Source of the DNA: an uncultured Lachnospiraceae bacterium
GTDB taxonomy: Bacteria > Bacillota > Clostridia > Lachnospirales > Lachnospiraceae
Assembly (NCBI GenBank): GCA_910588875.1
Contig: CAJURT010000010.1
Coordinates: forward strand, 15,928 to 79,927
Length of the DNA: 64,000 nucleotides
Direction of reading: 5' to 3'
This document shows positions 25,805 through 33,563 of the stretch, piece by piece (position 1 is the first letter of the stretch; each line of letters begins with the position of its first letter). Position numbers and translations under genes: made by a program. The notes beneath the pieces are model-generated. The model had not been told where the DNA came from. It was given only the letters and a program-made list of their open reading frames with translations, and did not search any database.

Positions 25805-27316
25805 ATGAAATATGCGGTGACAGGGAAACAGATGAAAGGGATTGACCAGGATTCCATCCAAAGGATCGGCATCCCATCCGTGGTGCTGATGGAACGGGCG
25901 GCGCTGGCAGTGGCCCACGCTGCAGAAGGCCTGGCTGAAAAGCGTGCCCCGGGGCAGGAACGGATACGGATTGCGGCGGTATGCGGAACCGGCAACAACG
26001 GGGCTGACGGGATAGCGGCTGCCCGGATCCTGTGGGGGAGAGGCTATGAGGCAGAGATCCTTCTGGCGGGGGATCCGGAACATGGGACGGAGGAATACCT
26101 GCTTCAGAGAAGGATTGCACAGGAACTGGGGATTCCGGTGAAGCCGGCAAAGGAGTGGAACCCCCAGGGGGGTGAGATTGTCCTGGATGCATTGTTTGGC
26201 ATCGGGCTGGGACGGGCTATAGAGGGGGAGTACCGGGAACTGATCGAAAAGATAGCCCGGCTAAGGGACAGGGACGTGGTGGCGGTGGATATCCCTTCCG
26301 GGATCCATGGGGATACGGGGGCGGTGATGGGAACGGCGGTGAAGGCTTCCGTGACAGTCACCTTCGGCTATGTGAAATCAGGGCTTTTGTTATATCCAGG
26401 CAGGGAATATGCAGGCCGGGTATGGGTGGAGGATATCGGATTTTTCGACTGCAGCCGGATACGGGCCGGATGGGATGCAAAGGTGCTGGAGCGGGAGGAC
26501 ATGGACAGGCTGCCGAAACGCCCGCCAGACAGCAACAAGGGGACTTTTGGCAAACTGCTGGTGGTTGCCGGTTCTGCCGGGATGTGCGGTGCGGCATATC
26601 TGTGTGCCCTGGCAGCCTACCGGGTCGGAACCGGGCTGGTGCGGATCCTGACCGTGCCGGAGAACCGGGCTGTGCTGCAGTCACAGCTGCCGGAGGCGAT
26701 TGTGGATGCCGTGGCGCCGGAGGAACTGGCCCGGTCCGTGAAGGAGCGGTGCGGCTGGGCCAGTGCCGTTGTGGTTGGGCCGGGACTGGGCCAGGGGATT
26801 TATGTGGAAGAACTGGTGGAAGCAGTACTGGCATCAGCAAAGGGGGTTGTGGTGGTGGATGCGGATGGATTGAATGCTGTGGCGCGGGAGCCGCGGTTGG
26901 CAGATTATTTTGCCGGCAGGGCGGTGGTGACCCCGCATATGGGGGAGATGGCGCGCCTGACGGGCCAGCCGGTCAGCGCACTGAAAGCGAACCGCCTTCT
27001 GGCGGCCCGGGAATATGCCGGGCGGACGGGAGCCGTATGTGTGCTCAAGGATGCATCTACGGTGACGGCAGACCAGTCAGGGGAGGCATATATCAATGCC
27101 AGCGGGTGCAGCGCCATGGCAAAGGGGGGCTCCGGGGATGTGCTGGCCGGAGTGATTGGCGGTCTTCTGGCACAGGGGATGGGACGTATGGAGGCAGCGG
27201 CATGGGGGGTATATCTCCATGGCCTGGCAGGAGAACAGGCAGCCGAAGGGCATGGGGCGAGTTCCGTGCTGGCAAGGGAATTGGCAGACAGCCTGGGAGA
27301 GGTATGGCACAGATAA
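25805..27316 (+). CDS. nnr: Bifunctional NAD(P)H-hydrate epimerase / ADP-dependent dehydratase
   Basis: This 503-residue enzyme repairs hydrated NADH and NADPH. The N-terminal epimerase (about 1-215) has CGTGNNGADG near residue 60 and the VAVDIPSGIHGDTG motif near 160. The C-terminal dehydratase (about 235-500) has KGTFGKLLVVAGSAGMCGAA-like start, VVVDADGLNA, TPHMGEMARL and KGGSGDVLAG. I placed the start at ATG 25805 after AAGGAGGG; the longer frame from 25724 lacks a ribosome site. It lies 86 bases after rex and 38 bases before alr. Confidence 0.95.
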   Translation: MKYAVTGKQMKGIDQDSIQRIGIPSVVLMERAALAVAHAAEGLAEKRAPGQERIRIAAVCGTGNNGADGIAAARILWGRGYEAEILLAGDPEHGTEEYLLQRRIAQELGIPVKPAKEWNPQGGEIVLDALFGIGLGRAIEGEYRELIEKIARLRDRDVVAVDIPSGIHGDTGAVMGTAVKASVTVTFGYVKSGLLLYPGREYAGRVWVEDIGFFDCSRIRAGWDAKVLEREDMDRLPKRPPDSNKGTFGKLLVVAGSAGMCGAAYLCALAAYRVGTGLVRILTVPENRAVLQSQLPEAIVDAVAPEELARSVKERCGWASAVVVGPGLGQGIYVEELVEAVLASAKGVVVVDADGLNAVAREPRLADYFAGRAVVTPHMGEMARLTGQPVSALKANRLLAAREYAGRTGAVCVLKDASTVTADQSGEAYINASGCSAMAKGGSGDVLAGVIGGLLAQGMGRMEAAAWGVYLHGLAGEQAAEGHGASSVLARELADSLGEVWHR

Positions 27317-27354
27317 TGTACAGCGAAAGAAAAGGGAAGGGAGCCGGGATAGTG

Positions 27355-28533
27355 ATGAAAAGATATACACGGGTTTTTGCGGAGATTGATCTGGATGCCG
27401 TTGTGTTTAACATGGAGTCCATGAGGAGGAACCTGGCGCCGGAAACCGGGCTGGTGGGAGTGGTGAAAGCCGACGGCTACGGACATGGCTCCGTGCCTGT
27501 GGCGCGGGCGATTGCCTCCTATGTGGAGGCTTATGCGGTGGCGACGGCTGAGGAGGCGCTGCTGCTGCGCAGGCATGGGATTGGAAAACCGGTGCTGATT
27601 CTGGGCCCTGTGCACAAAAGCCATTACGGAAGCCTGGTGGAACAGGGGATTCGCCCGGTGATATTTACCATGGAACAGGCAAGGGAACTGTCAGAGGAGG
27701 CAGTGCGGCAGGAAAGGAGGGCGGATTTCCATCTGGCCGTGGATACCGGCATGAGCCGGATCGGCCTGGATGCGGATGAGAACGGCGCCCGGCTGGCTAT
27801 GGAGATCTGTTCATTGCCGGGAATCCGGGCGGAGGGGATTTTCACCCATTTTGCCCGTGCAGACGAGGAGGACAAGAGTTGGTCGGATGCACAGCTGGCG
27901 CGTTTTTTGGGCTTTGTGGAACTGCTGGAGGAGCGGGGCCTGAGAATACCGGTAAAGCACTGTGCGAACAGCGCCGCCATTATCGATATGCCAAAGACCG
28001 GCATGAATTGGGCGCGGGCCGGCATTTCCCTGTATGGGATGTACCCGTCGGGGGAGGTGGCAAAGGAGGCGGTGCCGCTGCGCCCGGTGATGTCCTTGAA
28101 AAGCTTCGTCACCTATGTGAAGGAGATCAGTCCCGGGAGGCAGGTAAGCTATGGGGGAACCTTTGTGGCAGAGGAGCCCACGCGGGTTGCCACGGTTCCG
28201 GTGGGATATGGGGACGGCTATCCCCGGAACCTCTCCGGATGCGGGTATGTGCTGATCCATGGGCAGAAGGCGCCGATCCTCGGGCGGGTCTGCATGGATC
28301 AGCTTATGGCGGATGTGAGCCGGATCCCGGATGTGGGAACAGGGACGGAGGTAACCTTGATCGGAAGGGACGGCCCCAGTGAGATCCGGGTGGAAGATCT
28401 GGCGGAATGGGGCGGCGGGTTTCATTATGAGATCGTCTGTGATATTGGAAAAAGGGTTCCGCGGGTATATCTGCGGGGCAATGAGGCCGTAGGGGCGAAG
28501 GATTATTTTGAGGATGTGTATCCCGAGTTTTAA
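27355..28533 (+). CDS. alr: Alanine racemase
   Basis: This 392-residue PLP enzyme interconverts L- and D-alanine for peptidoglycan. Lys38 in VVKADGYGHG is the PLP lysine; the second catalytic residue is the Tyr in the AGISLYGMYP motif (near residue 224-233 region). The fold-type III barrel and C-terminal beta domain are complete (GYGDGYPRNLSG, GRVCMDQLMADV). ATG at 27355 follows AAGGGAAGGGAG. A much longer frame open from 26422 is only read-through of nnr in another phase. The order alr then mazF is as in Bacillus, but with no antitoxin gene between them. Confidence 0.96.
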   Translation: MKRYTRVFAEIDLDAVVFNMESMRRNLAPETGLVGVVKADGYGHGSVPVARAIASYVEAYAVATAEEALLLRRHGIGKPVLILGPVHKSHYGSLVEQGIRPVIFTMEQARELSEEAVRQERRADFHLAVDTGMSRIGLDADENGARLAMEICSLPGIRAEGIFTHFARADEEDKSWSDAQLARFLGFVELLEERGLRIPVKHCANSAAIIDMPKTGMNWARAGISLYGMYPSGEVAKEAVPLRPVMSLKSFVTYVKEISPGRQVSYGGTFVAEEPTRVATVPVGYGDGYPRNLSGCGYVLIHGQKAPILGRVCMDQLMADVSRIPDVGTGTEVTLIGRDGPSEIRVEDLAEWGGGFHYEIVCDIGKRVPRVYLRGNEAVGAKDYFEDVYPEF

Positions 28534-28666
28534 GGTTACGGGACTTCCGTTTCCATCATAAACTGTAAGGTATATACCGGAAAAAACGGGGAATACTGAG
28601 AACAGGCCGGTGTCTTAAGGATTGCTTAGACAGCGGCGGAGTATGATGGACGGAGCGTGAGACAGT

Positions 28667-29014
28667 GTGATAATCAGGCGAGGAGATATTTATTATGCGG
28701 ATTTGAGGCCGGTGGTGGGCTCAGAACAGGGAGGGGTGAGGCCAGTGCTGATCATCCAGAATGATGTGGGCAATAAGCACAGCCCAACGGTGATCTGTGC
28801 GGCAATCACATCGAAGATGAATAAGGCAAAGCTGCCCACCCATGTGGAACTGGATACCCGCAGATGCGATATGATTAAGGATTCCGTGATTCTCTTGGAA
28901 CAGCTGCGGACGATTGACAAGCAGCGGCTGAAGGAGAAAATCTGCCATATTGATGAGGAACTGCTGGAGAGGGTCAATTATGCGCTGATGGTAAGCCTGG
29001 AATTGGCTACATAG
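28667..29014 (+). CDS. mazF: MazF/PemK-family endoribonuclease toxin
   Basis: This 115-residue protein is a MazF (NdoA) type mRNA interferase: RRGDIYYADLRPVVGSEQGG at its start, RPVLIIQND, TVICAAITS and a QLRTIDKQRL motif near residue 80-90 give the full family core, including the conserved Arg/Thr active residues. The start is GTG at 28667, giving VIIRRGD as in the Bacillus protein; its ribosome site is poor (GGAG about 14 bases upstream). Between alr and this gene only 133 bases exist, with no open frame long enough for the CopG-type antitoxin that occupies this place in Bacillus. It may be an orphan or be neutralised from elsewhere. Confidence 0.93.
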   Translation: MIIRRGDIYYADLRPVVGSEQGGVRPVLIIQNDVGNKHSPTVICAAITSKMNKAKLPTHVELDTRRCDMIKDSVILLEQLRTIDKQRLKEKICHIDEELLERVNYALMVSLELAT

Positions 29015-29024
29015 GTATTTTCCA

Positions 29025-29053
29025 TTGACGAAATCCTGGAAATCGAGTACAAT
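29025..29053 (+). promoter_or_regulatory. Sigma-A promoter of the CBS/CorC gene
   Basis: TTGACG at 29025-29030 and TACAAT at 29048-29053 with a 17-base spacer, in the gap between mazF and the CBS-domain gene. Confidence 0.75.
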
Positions 29054-29146
29054 GAGTGGGACACATGCTGGAAAAACATGGCCAGGGGGGCAGCAGAGGG
29101 CTTTTGCTGCCCGGGTGGCAGAGGATAAAGGAGTTTTTACAAAGCG

Positions 29147-30088
29147 ATGGACGATGGCTATCCGTACTTGTGGATCATTTTCGGAGCGGTGGCTTGCCTG
29201 GGGGCGGCGTGGCTGGCTTTCCGGTATTGGAGAACCCGGCAGGAGAGCGTGACGGAAGAGGACATCAAGACGATGGTGAATGAGGGGCATGAGCAAGGGA
29301 TCCTGGAGACCAGGGAAGCGAAGATGATCAGCAACATTTTCGAACTGGATGAGAAGGAGGCAGGGGATGTCATGACCCACCGGAAGCATATTGTGGCGCT
29401 TCCGGGTGAGATGCCGCTGCAGGAGGCGGCGAGATTTGTGCTGAAAGAAGGGAACAATACCCGTTATCCGGTCTATGGGGAGGATCTGGATGACATCATT
29501 GGCACCATACATATGCGGGATGTGCTGGTCCATGCGGAGAATCCCCAGGAGGCAGGGATGGAACTGGCCAAGGTACCGGGGGTTCTGCGGGAGGCACAGT
29601 TCATCCCGGAGACCAGGAACCTGGATTCCCTGTTTAAAGAGATGCAGTCCCAGAAGATCCATATGGAGATCGTGATTGACGAATACGGGCAGACAGCAGG
29701 GCTGGTGACCATGGAGGATATCCTGGAGGAGATCGTCGGCAATATTATGGACGAGTACGATGTGGAAGAGAAATTCATTGCCCGTCAGGAGGACGGGGAT
29801 CTGCTGATGAGCGGCATGACCCCGCTGCGGGAGGCTCAGGAGGCTTTGGGAATCGAACTGCCGGAGGAGGATCTGGACAATTATGATACGGTAAACGGGC
29901 TTTTGATCTCCCGTCTGGACCGGATTCCCCAGGAGGAGGAGAAGCCGGAGGTGGTTTATCAGGGGATTCGCTTTTCCGTGACAAAGGTGGAGAATAAGAT
30001 GATCCATACAGTGCGGGCCAGGAAGCTGCCCCAGGAGGATGGACAGGCCCAGGAAGGGGCTCTGGAAGAAGAACATAGGGAAGCATGA
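29147..30088 (+). CDS. CBS-pair/CorC-type hemolysin-related protein with one TM helix
   Basis: This 313-residue protein has one N-terminal membrane helix (about 8-27), a CBS pair (about 70-195, with GDVMTHRKHIVAL and VIDEYGQTAGLVTMEDILEE) and a C-terminal transporter-associated CorC_HlyC domain (about 210-290). Full CNNM/hemolysin C proteins carry a four-helix DUF21 domain in front; here it is replaced by a single helix, so this is the short form often linked to Mg/Co homeostasis. AAGGAG lies about 14 bases before the ATG, somewhat far. It is followed by an intrinsic terminator. Confidence 0.85.
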   Translation: MDDGYPYLWIIFGAVACLGAAWLAFRYWRTRQESVTEEDIKTMVNEGHEQGILETREAKMISNIFELDEKEAGDVMTHRKHIVALPGEMPLQEAARFVLKEGNNTRYPVYGEDLDDIIGTIHMRDVLVHAENPQEAGMELAKVPGVLREAQFIPETRNLDSLFKEMQSQKIHMEIVIDEYGQTAGLVTMEDILEEIVGNIMDEYDVEEKFIARQEDGDLLMSGMTPLREAQEALGIELPEEDLDNYDTVNGLLISRLDRIPQEEEKPEVVYQGIRFSVTKVENKMIHTVRARKLPQEDGQAQEGALEEEHREA

Positions 30089-30094
30089 GAAAAG

Positions 30095-30122
30095 GACGCC
30101 TGGCCAGGCGTTTCTTTTTCTC
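30095..30122 (+). terminator. Intrinsic terminator after CBS/CorC gene
   Basis: ACGCCTGG-CCAGGCGT forms an 8-bp stem at 30096-30111 with almost no loop, followed by TTCTTTTTCTCTTT. Because there is no room for another promoter before the MATE gene, the downstream genes may rely on read-through or on a promoter I cannot see. Confidence 0.7.
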
Positions 30123-30141
30123 TTTCAATGAGGTGGTCTGG

Positions 30142-31527
30142 ATGATAAAGGTGATTGCGGATACAAAAGAGATGCTGCGGGATAGGATTTTTCTGAAGAA
30201 GGCAGTGATGATTGCCCTGCCCGTGGCCCTGCAGGGGATGCTGAATACGATTGTTAATTTGGTGGATACGATGATGATCGGGCAGCTGGGGGAGACCACC
30301 ATTGCAGCGGTCGGGCTGGCTAACAAGGTGTTTTTTGTGTTTTCCCTGCTGGTATTTGGGGTGGCCAGCGGCTCGGGGGTGCTGGCTGCCCAGTACTGGG
30401 GGAACCAGGATGAGAAAAATATCCGGAAGGTGACGGGGCTGGCGCTGCTGATTGCCCTGGCGGGATCCTTGTTTTTTGTCATTCCCAGTGTGCTGTGCCC
30501 GTGGGCAGTGATGCGGATTTTTACCAACAGTGAGGGGGCAATCCAGGCCGGGGCGGTGTATTTGGCCGTGGCAGCCCTTTCGTATCCCTTTACAGCCCTC
30601 ACCAATATCTATGTGGCCATGCTGCGGGCCGTGGGCCGGGTGAAGGCGCCGGTGATGATCAGCTGTATGACGATTCTCATCAATATTTCTCTGAATTACA
30701 CGTTGATTTTCGGGCATTTCGGGGCTCCCCGGCTGGGGGCGCAGGGGGCGGCCATTGCCACCCTGGCCGCCCGGGTGGTGGAGTCAGGGGCAATCCTGGG
30801 TGTGGTATACCTGACCCATTCGCCGATTGCCGGCAAATTTAAGGAATTGTTTGGTTACAGCAGGGCTTTTGTCCGCCAATTTGCAGGGACGGCCAGCCCG
30901 GTGATTGCCAATGAGTTTATCTGGGGCCTGGGGACCACCATGTACTCCCTGGCCTATGGGCGGATGGGGGACAATGCGGTGGCCTCCATTACCATTGCCA
31001 CCACCATCCAGGACATTGTGGTGGTTCTTTTCCAGGGGCTCAGCGCGGCCACGGCAGTTATCCTGGGCAATGAGATGGGCGCCGGGAAGCTAAGGCAGGC
31101 GGAGAAGTATGCGAAGAATTTCTTTATCCTGCAGTTTTTGGTCACTTTAGGAGCCATGGGCTTCTGCTATGGGATACGGGAAGGCATCATCGGTATGTAC
31201 AGCATCTCGCCGGAGGTGGCTGAGGATGTGAACCGCTGTCTGATTGTCTTTATCCTGTATATGCCTTTTAAAATGTTTAATTTTGTCAATATTGTGGGTG
31301 TGCTCCGCAGCGGCGGGGATACCAAGATGTGCCTGATCCTGGATACCAGCGGGGTATGGCTGATCGGGGTGCCGATGGCGTTTTTAGGCGGCCTTTATCT
31401 GCGTCAGACGATTGCGGTAGTCTATGGGATGGTGATGTCAGAGGAGATCTATAAAGCAGTGGCAGGCTATCTCCGGTACAGGCAGAAGAAGTGGCTGCGG
31501 AATCTGGCTGTGGAATTGGAGGGATAG
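30142..31527 (+). CDS. MATE family efflux transporter
   Basis: This 461-residue inner-membrane protein has about twelve hydrophobic helices and the MATE family pattern (GMLNTIVNLVDTMMIGQLGE at the first helix pair, and a repeat of the fold in the second half with FNFVNIVGVLRSGGDTK). MATE proteins export drugs or metabolites in exchange for Na+ or H+. I set the start at ATG 30142 with GAGGTGG upstream; the ATG at 30085 lies before the terminator and adds an implausible charged tail. It ends 19 bases before the jetA-like gene, so it may be cotranscribed with the SMC system. Substrate unknown. Confidence 0.9.
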   Translation: MIKVIADTKEMLRDRIFLKKAVMIALPVALQGMLNTIVNLVDTMMIGQLGETTIAAVGLANKVFFVFSLLVFGVASGSGVLAAQYWGNQDEKNIRKVTGLALLIALAGSLFFVIPSVLCPWAVMRIFTNSEGAIQAGAVYLAVAALSYPFTALTNIYVAMLRAVGRVKAPVMISCMTILINISLNYTLIFGHFGAPRLGAQGAAIATLAARVVESGAILGVVYLTHSPIAGKFKELFGYSRAFVRQFAGTASPVIANEFIWGLGTTMYSLAYGRMGDNAVASITIATTIQDIVVVLFQGLSAATAVILGNEMGAGKLRQAEKYAKNFFILQFLVTLGAMGFCYGIREGIIGMYSISPEVAEDVNRCLIVFILYMPFKMFNFVNIVGVLRSGGDTKMCLILDTSGVWLIGVPMAFLGGLYLRQTIAVVYGMVMSEEIYKAVAGYLRYRQKKWLRNLAVELEG

Positions 31528-31546
31528 GGGAAAGAGGGAAGTTATC

Positions 31547-32962
31547 ATGGCAAATCATTTTCCGGAAATACCAGAATTGTTCTGGGGATTATTCCGGTCA
31601 GGGAACCGGATGGCTTATATCGAGGCGTTATTGCGGATCAACGAGGAATACCAGTACAGCAATTATTACCTGAGCCGTGAAATCTGTGTGCAGGCGCTGA
31701 CGGATTGTTTTGCCAAGCAGAAGGTGACGCTGGAGCAGGAGGAGACGGAGGATGATTTTGATTTGCTGGAGCCGCTCTCCACCCGGATCCTGAATTGGCT
31801 TTTGCGGACAGGATGGCTGAAAAAGGTTGAGGATTATGGCACCATGGCAGTGAATATCGTGATCCCGGACTATGCGGCAGTGTTTGTGGATGCCTTTGCC
31901 CACCTGGCTGGGGAAGACGAGGATGAGACCCAGGTATATATCCAGAACATTTACGGGATCCTGTTTGCATTTAAAAATGACCCGCGCTCCAATATTTCCC
32001 TGCTGAAGACAGCGCTGGTGAACACACGGCGGCTCAACAAGACGCTTCAGGATATGCTGCATAACATGGATAAGTTTTTCGGCAGCCTTTTGGAGCAGGG
32101 CAGCTATGGGGATTTGCTGCAGGAGCATCTGGAGGGATATGTGGAAGAAATTGTACAGAAGAAGTACCATATCCTTAAGACATCCGATAATTTTTATTTG
32201 TATAAGGCAGACATTAAGCGGTGGCTTTCGGAGATGAGGCAGGATCCCCTGTGGCTGGAGGAGGTCTGCCGCCGTAACCGGCAGCTTAGGGGGGTGGAGG
32301 TGCAGGGAGAAACAGTTATCGGGCAGCTGGAACTGATTGAACGGGGATTCGATGATATCGAACACCGCATTATGAATATGGACCGGGAGCATACTCGGTA
32401 TATCCGGGCGACAGTCACCCGCATGAATTACCTGCTGAATAAGGAAGACAACATGAAGGGGATGGTGATCCGGATTCTTAACCATCTCTCGGAGACAGAA
32501 GGCAAGAAGGGGCAGGAGGGGGAACTGGAACAGCTGGGGAGGTTGATGAACCTGTCCCTGATGACCGTGGTTTCGGACAAATCCCTCTATAAAAAACGCC
32601 GTCCAAAGCAGAATTTTATGGAGAGCCTGGAGGCGGAGGAGGAGACGAGGGAACTTTCCGGGGAGGAAGTGCTGCGTCTGAACCGGGTACATAGCCGCTA
32701 CAGCAGAAAACAGGTGGAATCCTTTATCCTGGAGCGGATGGAAGACGGCTGTCTGGAGGTGGGGCCGGATACCGTTTCTTCGGAGGAGGATTTTGAACGC
32801 CTGGTGCTGGCGTATGACAGTGCGTCCAGGAAGGACTGCCCGTTCCGGGTGCAAAGACAGGAGGCGGAGATGGTGGACAACGGGCATTACCGATATCCGC
32901 GGCTGGTATTTGAGGCAAGGCTTGGACAGGAAAGGGGAGCAGTGAATGATCGGTTATTATGA
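31547..32962 (+). CDS. jetA: JetA-like (kleisin) subunit of a Wadjet/MksBEF-type SMC complex
   Basis: This 471-residue soluble protein is probably the kleisin-type subunit JetA (the family I recall as DUF5716/JetA). The N-terminus (MANHFPEIPELFWGLF, then REICVQALTDCF) has the winged-helix look of the family; the middle (about 190-320) is helical, and the C-terminal (about 390-470) is charged. The call rests mainly on gene order: it is followed, with 17-base overlap, by a DUF4194-like gene and then by a 1141-residue SMC-like ATPase. In Wadjet the complex loops plasmid DNA so that it can be cut. Ribosome site is GAGGGAAG. Subtype not settled. Confidence 0.8.
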   Translation: MANHFPEIPELFWGLFRSGNRMAYIEALLRINEEYQYSNYYLSREICVQALTDCFAKQKVTLEQEETEDDFDLLEPLSTRILNWLLRTGWLKKVEDYGTMAVNIVIPDYAAVFVDAFAHLAGEDEDETQVYIQNIYGILFAFKNDPRSNISLLKTALVNTRRLNKTLQDMLHNMDKFFGSLLEQGSYGDLLQEHLEGYVEEIVQKKYHILKTSDNFYLYKADIKRWLSEMRQDPLWLEEVCRRNRQLRGVEVQGETVIGQLELIERGFDDIEHRIMNMDREHTRYIRATVTRMNYLLNKEDNMKGMVIRILNHLSETEGKKGQEGELEQLGRLMNLSLMTVVSDKSLYKKRRPKQNFMESLEAEEETRELSGEEVLRLNRVHSRYSRKQVESFILERMEDGCLEVGPDTVSSEEDFERLVLAYDSASRKDCPFRVQRQEAEMVDNGHYRYPRLVFEARLGQERGAVNDRLL

Positions 32963-33563
32963 GGAATTGTCCCCGGAGGAGCAGCGCAAGGTAACAGAGT
33001 CTATTTTGCAGCTGACCCGGCAGACCTTTATCCTGGAGCGGCGGTATGACCGCAAAACGAAGCGGTATCAGGCGAACCGGGAGTATTATCAGTGCGGGAA
33101 GCACCTGGAATTTATCCGGGCGTATTTTGCAGTCATGGAGACCGAAGTGGTGGAGAACAGCCAGATCGGGGTGATTTATCTCCGGGGGGAGCAGGTGGTG
33201 GGGGAGAAACTTTCCAAGCTGGCCACCTTTTATATTTTGGTGTTAAAGCTGATCTATGATGAGCAGATGTCCACGGTATCCACGTCGGTGAATGCGGTGA
33301 CCTCTCTGGGGGAGATCCATGAGAAGCTGGGGATGTACCGTTTGCTGAGGAAGCAGCCGTCGGTGACAGAGATCCGGCGGACATTGGCGCTGTTAAAGCG
33401 TTACCAGCTGATCGAACCCCTGGATGTGCTGGAGGAGATGGACGGCCAGAGCCGCCTGGTGATTTACCCTACGGTCAATGTGGTGCTGATGGGGGATGAT
33501 GTGCGGGCGTTGGTTGAGAGTTATGGTGAGGAGGATGAGGGAGATGGAGAAGCAGAGGTTTGA
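32946..33563 (+). CDS. jetB: JetB-like subunit (DUF4194, MukE/MksE-type)
   Basis: This 205-residue protein corresponds to the KITE-type subunit with tandem winged helices (MukE/MksE/JetB). Visible features are EELSPEEQRKVTESILQL at the start, FIRAYFAVME (about 60), the LSKLATFYILVLKLIYDEQM helix (about 88-107) and the ALLKRYQLIEPLD wing (about 148). The end is acidic. It starts within the jetA-like gene and its end overlaps the jetC-like gene by 20 bases, a compact arrangement expected of a stoichiometric complex. Confidence 0.85.
   Translation: MIGYYEELSPEEQRKVTESILQLTRQTFILERRYDRKTKRYQANREYYQCGKHLEFIRAYFAVMETEVVENSQIGVIYLRGEQVVGEKLSKLATFYILVLKLIYDEQMSTVSTSVNAVTSLGEIHEKLGMYRLLRKQPSVTEIRRTLALLKRYQLIEPLDVLEEMDGQSRLVIYPTVNVVLMGDDVRALVESYGEEDEGDGEAEV

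Noticed and set aside
26422..28533. 703-codon frame covering nnr and alr
   Set aside because: The part before 27355 is a read-through of nnr in a different phase, with Gly/Arg-rich composition; alr starts at 27355 after a good ribosome site.
31628..32887. 419-codon frame on the minus strand over jetA
   Set aside because: His- and Leu-rich antisense frame of the GC-rich gene, with no ribosome site; likewise the minus-strand frames at 28721-30076 and 54079-55278.
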